Shown here: in pieces, positions 33,987 through 46,096 of the stretch
How the letters are laid out: every line of letters starts with the position of its first letter
Numbering within the stretch: the stretch's first letter is position 1
Assembly: GCA_016647705.1 (NCBI GenBank)
Contig: CM028338.1
Span: 15,642,740-15,706,739 of the forward strand
Direction of reading: 5' to 3'
DNA from: Eucommia ulmoides
Lineage: Eukaryota > Streptophyta > Magnoliopsida > Garryales > Eucommiaceae
DNA length: 64,000 nt
The notes under the pieces: model-generated
What the model saw: only the letters and a program-made list of their open reading frames with translations
Told to the model about the DNA's origin: nothing
Database searches by the model: none
Program-made: the position numbers and the translations under genes

Positions 33987-35674
33987 TCGTAGCGAATTTA
34001 TTTTGTCTCTACAATACCACAAGTGTATGAGTTAAGTTTTAATAACATAGGAAGTGAGGAGTTATCGTATCCACAGGGATTAGTTTAAATGGTAGTTAAG
34101 TACCACGATTATCGTAACTTAATTTTATTTAGGCGTTCAATTTTTGGGTTTTATAAAAATAAAACTAAACAAAAATAAATACAAAAACAAAAGTAATTTT
34201 ATTTAGGTTCTAGGGACTTGATTTCATCTCGTTATTCCCATGTTATCCTATTAAGTAATTATTATCTAATTCCATTGATTAAATAATCAAGGTCCTCGTG
34301 CTATGGCTCTCTCAATACCTCTCCCGAGCGTCAAGTAAGAGAATATGTAATCACTTCAATACTTATATCCCTATCCCGTATTTAGGTGAAAACATTCGTT
34401 AAACCCGACCTTATAGAATTTGCAAGCTCTAAATATCTCCCAATCTATTAAAGCTTACATTATGTTTAACCTAAGTCCGAACCTGATATTTCCTCTCCCG
34501 AGTGTTAAATCCCAAGTTCTCAATTCAACCAAAATACTATATGTGAGCATAAATTGGAAGCATTAAGATGGCAAATACAATTGAATAGAAAACTTAGTTG
34601 GTATATCTAGAACTTGATCACCTCCCGATTTCGCAAAATCTTAAATTCCCAACTAGATTACTTAGGTGTTGATTTCCTCTTGGACTTACAACAACCCAAA
34701 TTATGCACTCCCATTCCGGTTACGAATTCAACCTCTCCCGAGTATAAAATTCGTAACCTAAACTCGTCTATAACTCATTTTCCACATAAATCAAACACAT
34801 TAGGTCTAAGAGATGCATAAAATGAAATTAAATCTAACATTTAACAAAATAATCTAACATGGTTCAAATGAGACTACATCAAGCTCTAGATCTTGATATT
34901 AGCTCAATAGAACAATCCAAAACTAATCTTTTCAATAAATTCATAATTGTAAACATGTTCAACACAATATTACAAATACAAAAATAAATCAAGATTAGGG
35001 AGAATAAAAATGAATAAAAAATCTTATTATGGGGTATGGCTTCAAATCCTCAACTCCAAGTGCCACTAATAGTGTTTTCCTCTTTAATCTCGCTTCAAAC
35101 CACCACCAACCAGTGTTTTCTCACCCAAAATCGACTCCAATCTAGTATTTGCTCTCTAAAATAGCCTCTTTCTCTCATAATTTCGTCTCTCTTGTGTTTG
35201 AGGCAAAATGGGGTATTTAAAGGGGTCAAAAATTAGGGTTTTCGAGTAAAAGGATGACACAGCCCGATGGGACCACATTACAGTGCTCGTTTTTGTGTGC
35301 TGCAGTGCGTTATGTCTTAGCACACTGACAAGAGTGCGTTGGGCGCTACAACACCCGTTGGGTAGTACCGACACTTGAATCGTATTTTGGCCATAACTTT
35401 CTTGTACGAACTTCGATTGAGGTGATTCAAACATTTATGGAATAATAAGACGTAGCTATCTAACTTCTATGCTTTTAGGTTTTCCAAAATCGTATTGCAT
35501 GACGGTCAAAAATGGCTTTAAAGTTACAGCACGTGCATGCATTTTGTACCGTTCTCCTATTTATTTGGAATTCCACAAAACACAGCAAAAACACATCAAA
35601 CTAACAAAATTGCTTAAAAACACACAAATATTTTAGACTAAAAGTACTTGATTTGTTGGTAAATAAGCCACTCA
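33987..35674 (-). repeat. 5' LTR of the Athila-like element
   Basis: On the minus strand it starts TGAGTGGCTTATTTACC and ends AATTCGCTACGA, followed by the primer site. It pairs with 25698-27320 with many substitutions, including a longer segment near 35275-35370 absent from the other copy. An open frame at 35156-35434 has no motif. Confidence 0.88.
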
Positions 35675-36220
35675 TTGGCATGGTTTCATAATTTTCAAGA
35701 CTTGAAGTCCAAGATTCTCTCTCTAAACTCGAGCAACTCTTTCGGGTCCTTGGCCTCTCAAGCATTTCTCTTGAATAACACACTGTTATTCTGCTGAAAG
35801 TCGGTCTCGGAGGGTGTTCTTGAGGTTCTTGGAGCAAGAACTCAAGAAGTTAACGGTGATTGATCGAGTTCAAGCCAAGAAGATCAAAGAAGGATAAAAA
35901 GTTATATGTTTAGGAAAAGACCACTCCCCTAAACTAGGTTTGTGTGTCTTTAGCATCCTTCAATGTTGTCTTAATTTCATATACTTTGCTTGTAGATATC
36001 ATAATCATATAGTATCTATGCATTAATTTCATGTTTATAACACATACAAACCATAGTCAACCAAATAACGTTATATTTTTGTTATAATCATCAAACTATG
36101 TACAAATCATACAAAATCATCTCAAGAACATCCGAGAACATGTTAAGAACATGTGAGGACCCAAATCATCCAAGAACATGTTAAGAACATGTGAGTATTC
36201 AAACAAAATAACTATTGAAC

Positions 36221-36221
<1 letters not shown>

Positions 36222-36295
<74 letters not shown>

Positions 36296-36310
36296 CACAC
36301 ACACACACCC
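36222..36310. repeat. (AT)n/(AC)n microsatellite
   Basis: A pure AT dinucleotide run of more than 50 bases is followed by a short (AC)n tract. It lies in the 3' half of the Ogre-like LTR and is absent from copy one at the matching place. The ORF 36117-36308 is made of this repeat. Confidence 0.95.
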
Positions 36311-37489
36311 CAATAGACCCTTGTGGCTAAAACATCGAGATAAAGGGAGGGTCTATATTCCTTCAGGGATACGTGTGATTCTTCTTTAGAAACCTTCACT
36401 TTTTTCTTAGTTACAAGTAGGACTGGCATAAATATATGGTATTTCTTTTCATTTTCAACTAACAGCTCATATACTAACACTAACAAACCAGAAACAAACG
36501 AGTTCGATTAAGGTGTTCTTGATCAAATCAAAGAGATCATGTACTTATCATGTTGTGATTCATGTGTTGTTTAATAACTAAAATGAACTAAAAATCAACC
36601 AAAATTAATTGAAAACAACCCAGTTTTCAACTTAACATTAACGAAATACGTAAAGACCTGATTCTCGTTAATCTGAGATACGTAGGTAACCAACGTGCGG
36701 GTTCAGTCACATATCTAAATAATTTAGTCTTAGTTGACATGTTGGAACTATATGTCAACCTAATTCCTTGTGAAAACAAGGATATGTAGGCAACCTATAT
36801 AAGGTTATGTCTCTTAAAAATACAAAAAACATTTCATTTAATATAGCTTGCATGTTGGAATTACATGTCAACCTAATTCCCTGTGCAAACGGGGATATAT
36901 AGGAAGCCTATATAAGGTTCAGTCGGTTTACATTCCTATTTCATATAAACTGCTATTAGGTTGCTGCTTCCTAGAATAGTGTAGATTAGTGTAGTTTACT
37001 ACTTCTATTATGTCCAAAAAATACAAAAATATTTTCATTTCAATCTACTTTAGTTGTAGTTGTATATAGATAGTCAAACCATTTATCAACTTCAATCATG
37101 TCAAAAATACTTAAAAAAGGGAAAAGTTTAAAAAGGGAATTCTTTGTTTAATTAAATCAAAGGAAATTACTTGGGTTTTGTTTAACATTGAATATTCATT
37201 TAGACTAAGGTACATTTATGAACAAGTGTCTTGGGTGCGTAAAACCTTCCCCGAGCATAACCGACCCGTGAAGATTAAGAATATATCTGGTACATAGACC
37301 TTTATGAAGTCAAAACATGGGCCATTTCAAAGTAAAAATGACTTTCTAAAACCCCGGTGACCTAGCAAAGCCCTTGAAAAACCATTTTAAAAAATGAACG
37401 GATTTGGACTTAGAGAGGAAAGAATGAAACTCGTTTTCTCTTTTTCCCAACTATACATCTTCTGCTATCAAAATCTGGGATACGTCAAC

Positions 37490-37507
37490 TAGCAACTCCA
37501 CTGGGGA
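37490..37507 (+). other. primer binding site, tRNA-Arg-like (Ogre-like element)
   Basis: TAGCAACTCCACTGGGGA follows the LTR end GGGATACGTCA by two bases. The site complementary to tRNA-Arg in Ogre elements is, from memory, TGGCGACTCCGCTGGGGA; three positions differ, each a G-to-A change. Confidence 0.75.
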
Positions 37508-37653
37508 ACATCCGAGGGTCAAGCTTAGTCGAAGTCTAAATTAATATTCACAGTTAAATAAAACCCGAGGAATATGGCTTTTATTTTTATTTTTTAACAT
37601 AATTATTCTCCTTTCAAAAAATAATAAATAGTAATAAATAAAAAAGGAAAAAA

Positions 37654-37692
<39 letters not shown>

Positions 37693-38177
37693 TGATGATG
37701 ATAATAAATAAATAAAAAAATTGAGTTAAAAATTAGTTTTACATATCTTGTTTATACTAGCATGCATGAATATTTACTGTATTTACTTATTGCATTTATA
37801 TTATTGTCTTTCAATATCGCATTTAAATTACAGCCTTTATATTCCCACATTTCATTTCCTTATACTCTCTCCAACGCTCAGTTTGCATAGCATATCATGA
37901 TGGAACAACCCAAGTTGTAACCTTCTTAGGGATAGAGAGGTCAACAGTAGGGGCTGACGTCGGTGATTTCATCACACCGATCTAAGCCTTGAAAAACCTA
38001 AGGTTAGAAAGAGGAGTTAGTAGAAGCAAGGCCTGGAGGAAGAAATGAAAATAAATTTGGATAAGTGAATTAGGATTAATGCAAAAAAATAGAATTTGAC
38101 TAGTAAAAGAAATTAGAAAGGGGTCGAATATCTAGAATACCTAAAAGGGGTTTTTAGCTAGAGGGAGAGGCTAACAA
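37508..38177 (+). other. start of the Ogre-like internal region, truncated
   Basis: A non-coding leader continues after the primer site with 'catccgagggtcaagcttag' and a stretch ending near the duplicated unit at 38178. An ATG near 37900 (ATGGAACAACCCAAG) meets a stop at once. An (ATA)n/(ATG)n microsatellite lies at 37657-37725. No gag or pol is present, so the element is only LTR plus leader. Confidence 0.55.
37657..37725. repeat. (AAT)n/(GAT)n microsatellite
   Basis: ATA trinucleotides repeat about ten times, followed by four GATs and AATA units. Confidence 0.95.
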
Positions 38178-38759
38178 AATCATTTTAAGATAAATTGAAA
38201 GATCATCAATGGGTTGCGTGAAGACTTGGATGAGTGGGGCTTAGTTGCGCTGTTGTGCACCAAGCTCCAAGATGCGCATTTAATAATGGTTCTTGTTAAC
38301 ACCTCGTACACTTTCATTATAACTGGAAATATATTATCGACAAAAAATGTACTACGTGGTGATCCATCCTAAATATGTTTTGAAACAAAGAGGTGGGATT
38401 TAGGGATGATCCTTTATATAAAGTTCTAAATCTATATTTCAAAGATGTAACAGAAACAACAAAAAATGATCGTTCCAAAAATAAAGGAGAAATGACCTTT
38501 CTAGTCCATGACAAATGACTCTGGTGTTCAATAGGCCCCTCGTATTTAGATATAGACATATTTGGTCCTTCATATTCATTTTCGTTCCAATTTGGCCCTT
38601 TTGTTAAGTTTTCTGTTAATTATTATTAAATTACATTTATACCCTTTAAATTTTTAATTAGAGTCATTTTATATTCCATCTAAAACTTAAGGATCGTTTG
38701 TTTATTTTGAAAACTATTCTTCTTTCTCTAGCATTCTTCCTGTCTGCCACCATCCACTA

Positions 38760-38850
38760 CGCTAGTCCATTATCTTCTTCCTTCCTGCAATCATGCCAAT
38801 CCATCATCTTATTATCTTCTTCCTTCCTGCAATCATGCCAATCCATCATC
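38760..38850. repeat. two-copy tandem repeat of about 45 bp inside the MULE
   Basis: TTATCTTCTTCCTTCCTGCA followed by ATCATGCCAATCCATCAT occurs twice in a row. Confidence 0.9.
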
Positions 38851-38916
38851 TTTTTCCTCACCATTCCCTAGTCCAGTACCTTCTTATTATGCCAATCCTT
38901 CATCCACTTCCTTCTT

Positions 38917-39417
38917 ATGCCTATCCCAGCACGACTCGAACACCCACTCTTACATCCTTCTTTTCTCTCTCCCTCTTCTTCGAATCTCAAAACACACCCC
39001 AGTAACCCCGCCCCTCTCATCCCAGATGAGGGGATCTACCTCCAAGCGAGATTGGAAAGCATTTGTCAGTGGCGGCACCAATTCAAGCACGCTATGATTC
39101 CTCGGCTCGGCTATAATCGTCTCCTCGGCTCTGGCAAGCCCCATACATTGCTTCCAGTTCAAGCACGCCATGATTCCTGAATGCGATGAGTCCGACGCGT
39201 CCATTACTAATTTTGGGAGGTGGGTCGATTTCCAAAACGCAGCAGTAGCTGCTCCTCTATCGCCAACATTTATTCCCGTGAAAGCCTCGACGATACAGAG
39301 TTGTCTCGAGGGTGACAAAATTGAGCACGAGTCAAAATTCAAGTTTTGGAATGGAACAACTTTGAACAAGTGGAAGGGAGAGAGAATACACGACGTCAGA
39401 ATGAAAAAGGGTTGAGG
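38917..39417 (+). pseudogene. gene-like fragment captured in the MULE
   Basis: The clearest frame, 39170-39415, reads MIPECDESDASITNFGRWVD then FQNAAVAAPLSPTFIPVKAS. An upstream piece with QWRHQFKHAMIP (39070-39105) shares FKHAMIP with the start of this frame. The GC content is higher than the surroundings, as for plant coding sequence. I do not recognise the family. A 178-codon frame on the opposite strand (38950-39486) is the likely shadow. Direction is inferred only from composition and frame content. Confidence 0.4.
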
Positions 39418-41691
39418 GTGGCCGGCGTGATAGTGGTTCAGCATGGTGGACGAAAAGTGGTGGCAAGTAGAGAAAAAAGGATTCAATAGAGAGAGAGTTA
39501 CAGAGAGATGGTAAGAGTTGCCAAGAATTGATTTTTGACCCTTTATATTTAGTCAAATATTCAAATAGACCACATTCAATTAGTTAGAGTAAAAAGATGA
39601 AATTATTCTTTTTTTAACATGAAATGACCAAAATACCCATACTTTCAAGTTGACCATTAACGTTGACCTAACAGAAGGGCAAATTGCAACGAAAATAAAA
39701 TATGAAGGACCAAATGTGTTGATATCTAAATACGAGGGGCCAATTAAGCACCAAAACCATTTATCAGGGACCAAAAAAATTATTATCCCAAAAATAAAAG
39801 TAAAATGACAAAAATCAACAAGATAATAAAATTACAGAAGTATAGTGATTTGTGATTAGTCCTACGCCAATCAACACAAAATAAGGACTCGACTCCAAAT
39901 AGGGATATAATTGTAATACCAATTTTTAGGGAGAGATACCTTGGAGAAGGCTTTATTTTAATCTTGTTTTATTGGTACTACAAGGTTCCCTCCAAAAATG
40001 ATTATGTCATACCACCTGACGCACCCCAGATTTCGATTAGTTGAAGAAGCAGAGAATCGAGAAGAAGAGAAAAATAAGTTTTCATTCATCCCTCTCTAAG
40101 TCTTCCAAATCCGTTCATTTTAAAAATGATTTTTCAAGGGATTTTCTATCGTTCATTTTAAAAATAGTTTTTCAAGGGATTTTCTAGGTGTCAATTTTGA
40201 AAAACTTCTTGGGCCAAGATTTTTGTTAAAAACGGAGTCGCCACCTAGCATGGGATTAAATGGTGTGCTAGGTCACTGGGATTTTGGAAATTCATTTTTC
40301 CATTGAAATTGCCTGTGTTTTGACTTCCATAGGTCTATGTACCAGAGATAATCTTTAAGTTTGGGAGACGGTTATGCTTGGGCATGGTGTTAGACACCCC
40401 TCCAAGGATGATACCTCAGTCTAAACAGATATTCACTGTTAAACACTATCCAAATAGTTTTCTTTGATTTACTTAAACATAAATAATTTTCCTTTTTAAA
40501 GTTTTTGTTCTTTTTATGCATTTTTTCCATGATTTAATGGAAAGCAAGTAAATACTACAGCTACTACTAGTCAGCGACATCCAATAATAGTTTATATATA
40601 GACAAATATGTAAATATTCGAGCTATACTAAATGAAATGCAAACTAAGACTAAGTTGTTTGGATATGCGATCGAACCCACACGTGGGTTGCCTACGTATC
40701 TCGAATGAGAATCAAGTCATCACATAGTTCGTTCTAGTTAGGGTAAAGGATATGGTTTGATATTAAAGAAGTGATAGAACCTTTATGGGCTGCCTATGTA
40801 GTTTGGGTGGTTACCAAAGATCAGGTCAGACGTAGTTCATTGTTGTCTCGTTGAAAATTGGGTTAATTATTAAAGGGATGACTGAAACCTTATGGGCTGC
40901 CTACGTACTTTGGGTGGTCACCAAAGATTCGGTCGAACGTAGTTGAGTCTTGTTATGCTTGGAAAACCTGAGTTGGTTTTGGTTAAATCTAAATCGGTTT
41001 AGTTAAGTTTTTGTTGATTATCAATTAGTTTTGGTAAAACAAACCTAAATCACAACCTTGAAATAAACTTTTGATTTTATTAAGAACCTCAAATGTTTTA
41101 CCCTAATTTTGTTTGTTACGGTTAAGGCTAGGTGTTTGCTTGATGTTCTTGACAAAATCAAAAGCTTGTTACGTTCTTCTTAGGGTTTGCTTGATTTTTA
41201 TGGGTTTTAAGTGTTAAGAACATGAAAGTAAGTTTATTATTTACAAGATCCTACTATATAAAAGACAATATGCACAAAATCAACCAAGAATCATAGGGGG
41301 TTTTATAGAAACATACCTACTTAGGGGATGTGGTCTTCCCTAAGTGTTTACCTCATTTTTCTTGATTGGTGGTTGGCTGGTGGTTGATCAGTGGCCACGG
41401 TTTTTTGAGTTCCTAGCCAAGAATCCAAAAACAACAACCTACTTAGGGGATGTATTCATCCATAAGTAGCCTACCTCCTTTCCTTCTTGGCTCGGTGTTG
41501 ATCGATGATCGTCAATCCTTGAAGTTCTTGTTCTAAGAACTTCAAGAGTTCCTTCCATGTATGGATTTTGATAGAACAACGATGTGTTTTTTTGAGAAAT
41601 CTGCTTAAGAGGCCTAGGACCCGAGAGATGTGCTCAACTTTAGAGAGATAAGGTAGGCCTTCAAGTCTTGAAATTTATTAAAATAGGCCCC

Positions 41692-41700
41692 CTATTTATA
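41692..41700 (-). promoter_or_regulatory. TATA box of the minus-strand Ogre-like LTR
   Basis: On the minus strand TATAAATAG follows GCGCAGGCATACCAGGCC, matching the promoter blocks at 23318 and 25680. Confidence 0.75.
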
Positions 41701-42426
41701 GGCCTGGTATGCCTGCGCATTGATCAATGGGAAAGTATAATCAGACTATTCCTTAGGCAGGGTTTGGCCTACGAAACTTGTTGCCTTGTCTTGCTTTGGT
41801 TTGGCTTGGAACGAATTTAGGAAAGAAGGCTAAATTCTCAAAGATTTGGTAATTATTACCAAATCTTTTCAAAGATTTGGTAATCATTGGTATTCATTAC
41901 CAATGATTGCCAATCATTACCTCTCCACCAATGAGGTTCCTTGCACGTGGGTGCATTTATGACTTGATGGGATGGATCTGGTTCGGTGTAGGGGCTAAAT
42001 ATCGGTTGGATCTACTATTTTGGTTTGGTTGTCATAAATGCTCCCAAAGTGCATCGAACCTAGTCCTTAGGTGTCACTTTACATTTAATACAAAGTGATG
42101 AGTCATGGCTTGGAGGCTACACATTCGGTTCATTTCGGATGAAATCGGGTGAACTTTCCTTGTAATCGTCGGTTGGTTTCCAAGTTGCCTAGTTACCCTT
42201 AGATTTGTTTGTGAAAATATCTAAATTCTTTGAACCTAGACATTCCATGTTATCCTAGGCATTAAATGCTTTTCTTGGAGGCTACTTATCTGGTTTGGTT
42301 TCGGTAACGGGTCATCACGATTCAAGGATTTCAGTTAGTTTCTAAGATATTTTACTTAAAATATCTAGATACCTTGAATGTGGTCTTGACATGTCATCCC
42401 AAGACTTTAATGCTTGATGGGATGGG

Positions 42427-44200
42427 TATTGGCCCAAAGAGCTGCCCAAGAGAGGGTGAATTAGGTTTAATTGAATAATTCTATAAACGCATAATTATCA
42501 AATAATCAAATTTTCTAAATTAATTATTATCTTAGTTACGCAGTGGATAAGTGTTTAATACTAAGCACACACCCAAACACAATATAAACAATCTAACACA
42601 CCAAGATATATCTTGTTTTAGCAAGATACCCTTACCTAATCCAGTCCCCTGATCTCCACGAAGATTCGCAACCACTAAACCCCTGATTCCTTTATCGGTA
42701 GGAACCAAACCATTACAATTATTCTTTTACAGGTATAGAATCAACCTTTATAAATTTATCCTTTTTCCCAAGTCAATGATGAACCCTATCGTTTTACCAG
42801 GCTAAAAATTAACCCAACCACTCTCTCACTTTATCCTTTTCAATGGGAATAATGAACCTTTACAAATTACTCAAAAATAACAATTCAATTGCAGGGAGAA
42901 TTGAAACCTAATTCTTTTTAAGAGAAACAAATAACCTAACTTTTTTATACGACAAAGATCAAACCCTAATCTTGTTCACAAAAAAAAAAAAAAAAAAAAA
43001 AAAAAAAGATCGAAACCTTACTACCCTGACTAGACACTATCCCAAACGTGTTTAATTCTTTCAAACTCACAAATACATAAACAAAAATATGAGTTTCTTC
43101 TCACAATGAGCTTCTACCACCTCAATACCGATATACTTGATTAAAGTCTCAAAAATTACTACGTGATATATACAATATGAGGCAACTAAAATCTTATTAA
43201 TAAACAAGGTGGGTAGCACAATTTAGAGCGCGTAATTAGATAATCAAACAAAATCATTCTAAAACGATTTCCAAGATTTTAAGTTTAAAATCGATTTTCT
43301 AACAAGCTTATAACCAAGCAATCAATAAATATATGAATTCAAAATAAGTAACCAAACCATAGAAAGATCTCACCGAAAAAAACCAAAGATAATTGCAGAA
43401 TTACATTAGAGTACAAATCGGTGACGCCAAATCAATAGCGCTTAAAATTAAGAACGTAGAATAAATCTCTCACAGAAAATCTCAGCGTTAATATCACTCT
43501 TATAGAAGCTCAAAACTGATGTTTTTGATGTGATTTAACTGATTCCTACAAGTCTATTTATATAGACAGATATCAAGCCCTCCAACAGCTACTTTTCAAA
43601 AGATGTGTCTCTAAAAGACACTATTAGACCCCATACAACAATATTTTCCATTTTAGGTGTATTCTACTTTAGAATATCTTTTAAATCTATCAAATAAGTC
43701 CACAGAAGTATTCTCAATTTAAAACCATAAAAATATAAAGTATTAATCAACTTAAATTAAGAAAATTTCAAAGTATTTAGACCAAATCAATAGGATTATT
43801 AAAATAGATGTACTATATCTCAAGTAAGTTCAAATCCCCCAAATCTCTCCTTTCAAATCCTAAAAAATGAATAGTTTTTTACCAAGAGACCAAGTTCCTT
43901 GAAATCTCAACCGACACTGTTAGTTGGCCGATCCTAAGAATTTGGTTGACTGATTGATATAGAGTCAAAACACAGCCTAAACGTTTAGGCCAATCGGTTA
44001 ACCGAATTCTACCAATCAGTTGACCAATTGGTACAGGATGGTCTAATTCTACCTCAAAAACACACTGACTCAAACGGTTGACCGATTTTTTTCAATCGGT
44101 TAACCAACTACTTCAAGTTGTCTACTTCCTTCACAAATTCAGCCACTGTTTCAAATGGTTGACCGACCTCTTTAATTCAGTTAATTAATTGGATCAGTAG
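42427..44200 (-). mobile_element. copia-type family A2 LTR fragment, 5' part missing
   Basis: The plus strand starts TATTGGCCCAAAG, the reverse of the family end CTTTGGGCCAACA. It continues in reverse through the blocks seen at 30563-33392: the C-rich end, 'gaagattcgcaaccac', the poly-A at 42979-43007 and the GACCGATT-type palindrome cluster at 43905-44180. The LTR's U3 start is missing; the sequence stops where the family B LTR begins at 44201. Confidence 0.88.
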
Positions 44201-45240
44201 TGGTAGCGGAATATTACGTCGCTACTTTCACTGCAAGTGTAAGGGTTAAGTTTCATAGAATAGTGACTGAGAAGAGTTGTCGTATCCATAGGGATTGGAT
44301 TAAATTGTCACTAAGTACCGCAATTATTATAATCGAACTCTATTTAGGCGATAAAAATTAGGTTTTTGTTTTTATAAATAATATACTAAATTAATAATTA
44401 ATTAAAGTATAATACTAAATATATTATATGGGAATAGATTATCTAGGGATTAACTTCGTTTACTTATATGTGTTTGATCCAATTTAGTTTACATTAACGG
44501 TATTCAAATCTATCTGACAATCTAGGTATTGAAAACTCACTCAACCTCTCCCGAGTGTAAAGTGAATGAATATGCGACTTCGCGTCAACGCTGAAGTCCC
44601 CCTCGAGCGTCTATATGACATTTGGTCACATGAGTCTTTCCCCAACCTCACGGATTGCATACTTTCTAATAACTTCCCGGGTCATTATCGCGTCGTGTTT
44701 AAACCCTAGTCCGAATTCGGGGTTACCTCTCCCAAGTGTTAAACCTCGTATTTTCAATATATCCTAACAAGCATATAAAAGTGGAAGAACGGTAAATACA
44801 ATCGAATAGGAAAGAATAACTGGTAATGAAACAAAGATTAACCAAACAACATATATTAGTAAACTACATCAATCCCATAGATAATCAGTGTTTAGCTCTT
44901 GGCCATAACCATATATTCAACAATAATCCATATATTCATGATCAAACAACCAAAAACAAGTTAATAATAAATAGAGAAACAAAGGAGAATAGCCATTATC
45001 TGAAGGTGGCGTCCGTAAAAACCATTCCGATCTTGTTTCCTCTTCTGCAATTGTGTTCCTCCCCTTTGGTTGGTTGAGAGCTTTTTTAGAACACTCAAAA
45101 ATGCTCCCTAAATGTTCTTAGATATTGTTCTCAAACGTTGGGAATGGATGGAATAGGGAAAGAAACCAAAATAACTAAGAAAATATCTAAAAAACACTTT
45201 ACAGCAAGGGCTTCACCGCCACAGCGGTGGGATTTACTGC
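44201..45240 (-). mobile_element. family B1 LTR fragment, 5' end deleted
   Basis: The plus strand starts TGGTAGCGGAATATTACGTC, matching the complete solo LTR at 28985. It ends abruptly inside the motif cluster (CACCGCCACAGCGGTGG at about 45214-45230), about 250 bp before the family terminus. The Ogre LTR sequence resumes at 45241. A single deletion probably removed this end, the rest of the copia LTR and part of the Ogre LTR. Confidence 0.85.
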
Positions 45241-45802
45241 TTATGTATACTAAAGATGATTTTATGAAAATCAAACCCTAGTAAAGTCATTTTAGACCTC
45301 CTTAATTCATAGGAATTTCAATTTTGACCTGAAACTTTTACTTAGCTGTATTTGTTAAATTCAACATTTTTTTCGTTTTTATCCATTTTTTATTTTTATT
45401 TTTTTGGTTGTTTTTGTATATTGTGCAGTGTGATCTTAGGTAAAAATTCATTCTCTTTAAACTTGAGTCTAATGTTTATCTGAACTTATACTTGATTTGA
45501 CACTGACTGGGCAGGATAAAATACGGTGTCTACACTACCCATTTCTCTACTTCTGTATAAGCTATGGTAGCTTCTTCAAATTTGTCATGCAAAGGTAGAG
45601 TTAATGCAGATTGTTGAAACCCCAAAAAGTTGGCAAGCAGAAAAACAGGACAAGAGACTGTTTTTCACTGGTTAGCTCCTAAATTTTCAGATCGAATACT
45701 TGGATCTAAATAAAGATATTTTCCACTTCCTATACTATACTATTAGATGATAACATGCATACATATCCAATTAAAAAGCAGCTAGAATACATAGATAGAC
45801 TG

Positions 45803-46096
45803 AGGTCTCGTTTGGTTGTCTAATTATCCTATTTTTGAAAGACTTTTATTTTAGATAAATTTATTTGTTATCTCTATATTTATAAATGGTTTCATAAATT
45901 TACATATTATTTAGGTGATCCATGAATAATGAAATCGTTTAGGTTAAGTTTTAACTTTTAGCAATATGTTACTCCAATTAAACTAGAAAACAACATTTAT
46001 TTTTTCACCGAATGGTGTACAAATTAATTTGAGTGATTTTTCAATTCTACAACCGAACACCAAAATATAACAATTCATAAAATCCGAACAAGCCCT
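45803..46096. mobile_element. MITE-like inverted-repeat element
   Basis: AGGTCTCGTTTGGTTG at the left and CGAACAAGCCCT at the right form imperfect terminal inverted repeats of about 16 bp. They resemble the AGGGC.TGTTTGG ends of plant hAT-type MITEs. Copy B has related ends (AGGTCCTGTTTGGTTG at 48546, AACAAACCCT at about 53024-53033) flanked by AACTA on both sides. Confidence 0.5.

Larger units (their letters stand above)
25698..35674 (-). mobile_element. Athila-like gag-only LTR retrotransposon
   Basis: Two LTRs in the minus orientation (33987-35674 is 5', 25698-27320 is 3') flank an internal region. It starts with a tRNA-Asp-like primer site at 33963-33980 and ends with the usual gypsy tail (GCTTGAGGACAAACAAACG on the minus strand, at about 27345). 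Subtracting the solo LTRs at 28985-30367 and 30563-33392 leaves about 5.75 kb with only about 2.4 kb internal. The internal part encodes gag and a short tail; protease, RT, RNase H and integrase are absent. This is the layout called TR-GAG or non-autonomous Athila. It sits within the Ogre LTR; removing it restores that LTR. I could not settle the 5-bp target duplication. Confidence 0.85.
24172..37487 (+). mobile_element. Ogre-like LTR, second copy, split by the Athila-like element
   Basis: It starts TGTAGACACCACATTTTG and ends GGGATACGTCA. After removing 25698-35674 it is about 3.3 kb, long for an LTR but usual for Ogre/Tat elements. The two halves (24172-25697 and 35675-37487) line up with copy one: 'gtgttcttaagaatcttag' to 'aagtccactcccctaagttag' at 23458-23581 matches 35814-35940. 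A primer site with the sequence expected for tRNA-Arg follows immediately. It lies inside the LTR of copy one at GATACGTAG. Confidence 0.85.
38486..39788. mobile_element. MULE-type element carrying gene-like sequence (Pack-MULE candidate)
   Basis: The ends form terminal inverted repeats of about 110 bp. On the left are GGAGAAATGACCTTTCTAGT, CCCCTCGTATTTAGATAT and TTTGGTCCTTCATATTCA. The reverse complement of the right end has GGGATAATAATTTTTTTGG, CCCCTCGTATTTAGATAT and TTTGGTCCTTCATATTTT. The direct repeat CAAAAATAAA (38476-38485, 39789-39798) flanks it, the 9-10 bp size made by Mutator-like elements. Copy B at about 47955 has a single uninterrupted CAAAGATAAA, the empty site. No transposase is present. 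The interior (38700-39540) looks like captured plant gene sequence. Confidence 0.88.
40017..45534 (-). mobile_element. Ogre-like solo LTR on the minus strand, TSD CYACC
   Basis: On the minus strand it starts TGTAGACACCGTATTTTATC (45534) and ends GGGGTGCGTCA (40017), the same termini as 24172-37487. CCACC (40012-40016) and CTACC (45535-45539) flank it with one transition. The duplicated unit copy B has one CTACC at 48182-48186 in uninterrupted sequence, the empty site. It is broken by a copia LTR piece (42427-44200) and a family B LTR piece (44201-45240), plus a deletion at about 45240. No internal region exists. Confidence 0.9.

Noticed and set aside
36117..36308. ORF with Tyr-Ile repeats
   Set aside because: It is the translation of an (AT)n/(AC)n microsatellite.
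21993..37487. The two Ogre-like LTRs as a 5'/3' LTR pair
   Set aside because: They abut without any internal region, and the first is cut where the second starts; the primer site follows the second.
38950..39486. 178-codon minus-strand ORF, the longest in the window
   Set aside because: It overlaps a plus-strand frame in the MULE interior, its composition is unlike a usual protein, and no domain is visible; it is probably the shadow of captured sequence.
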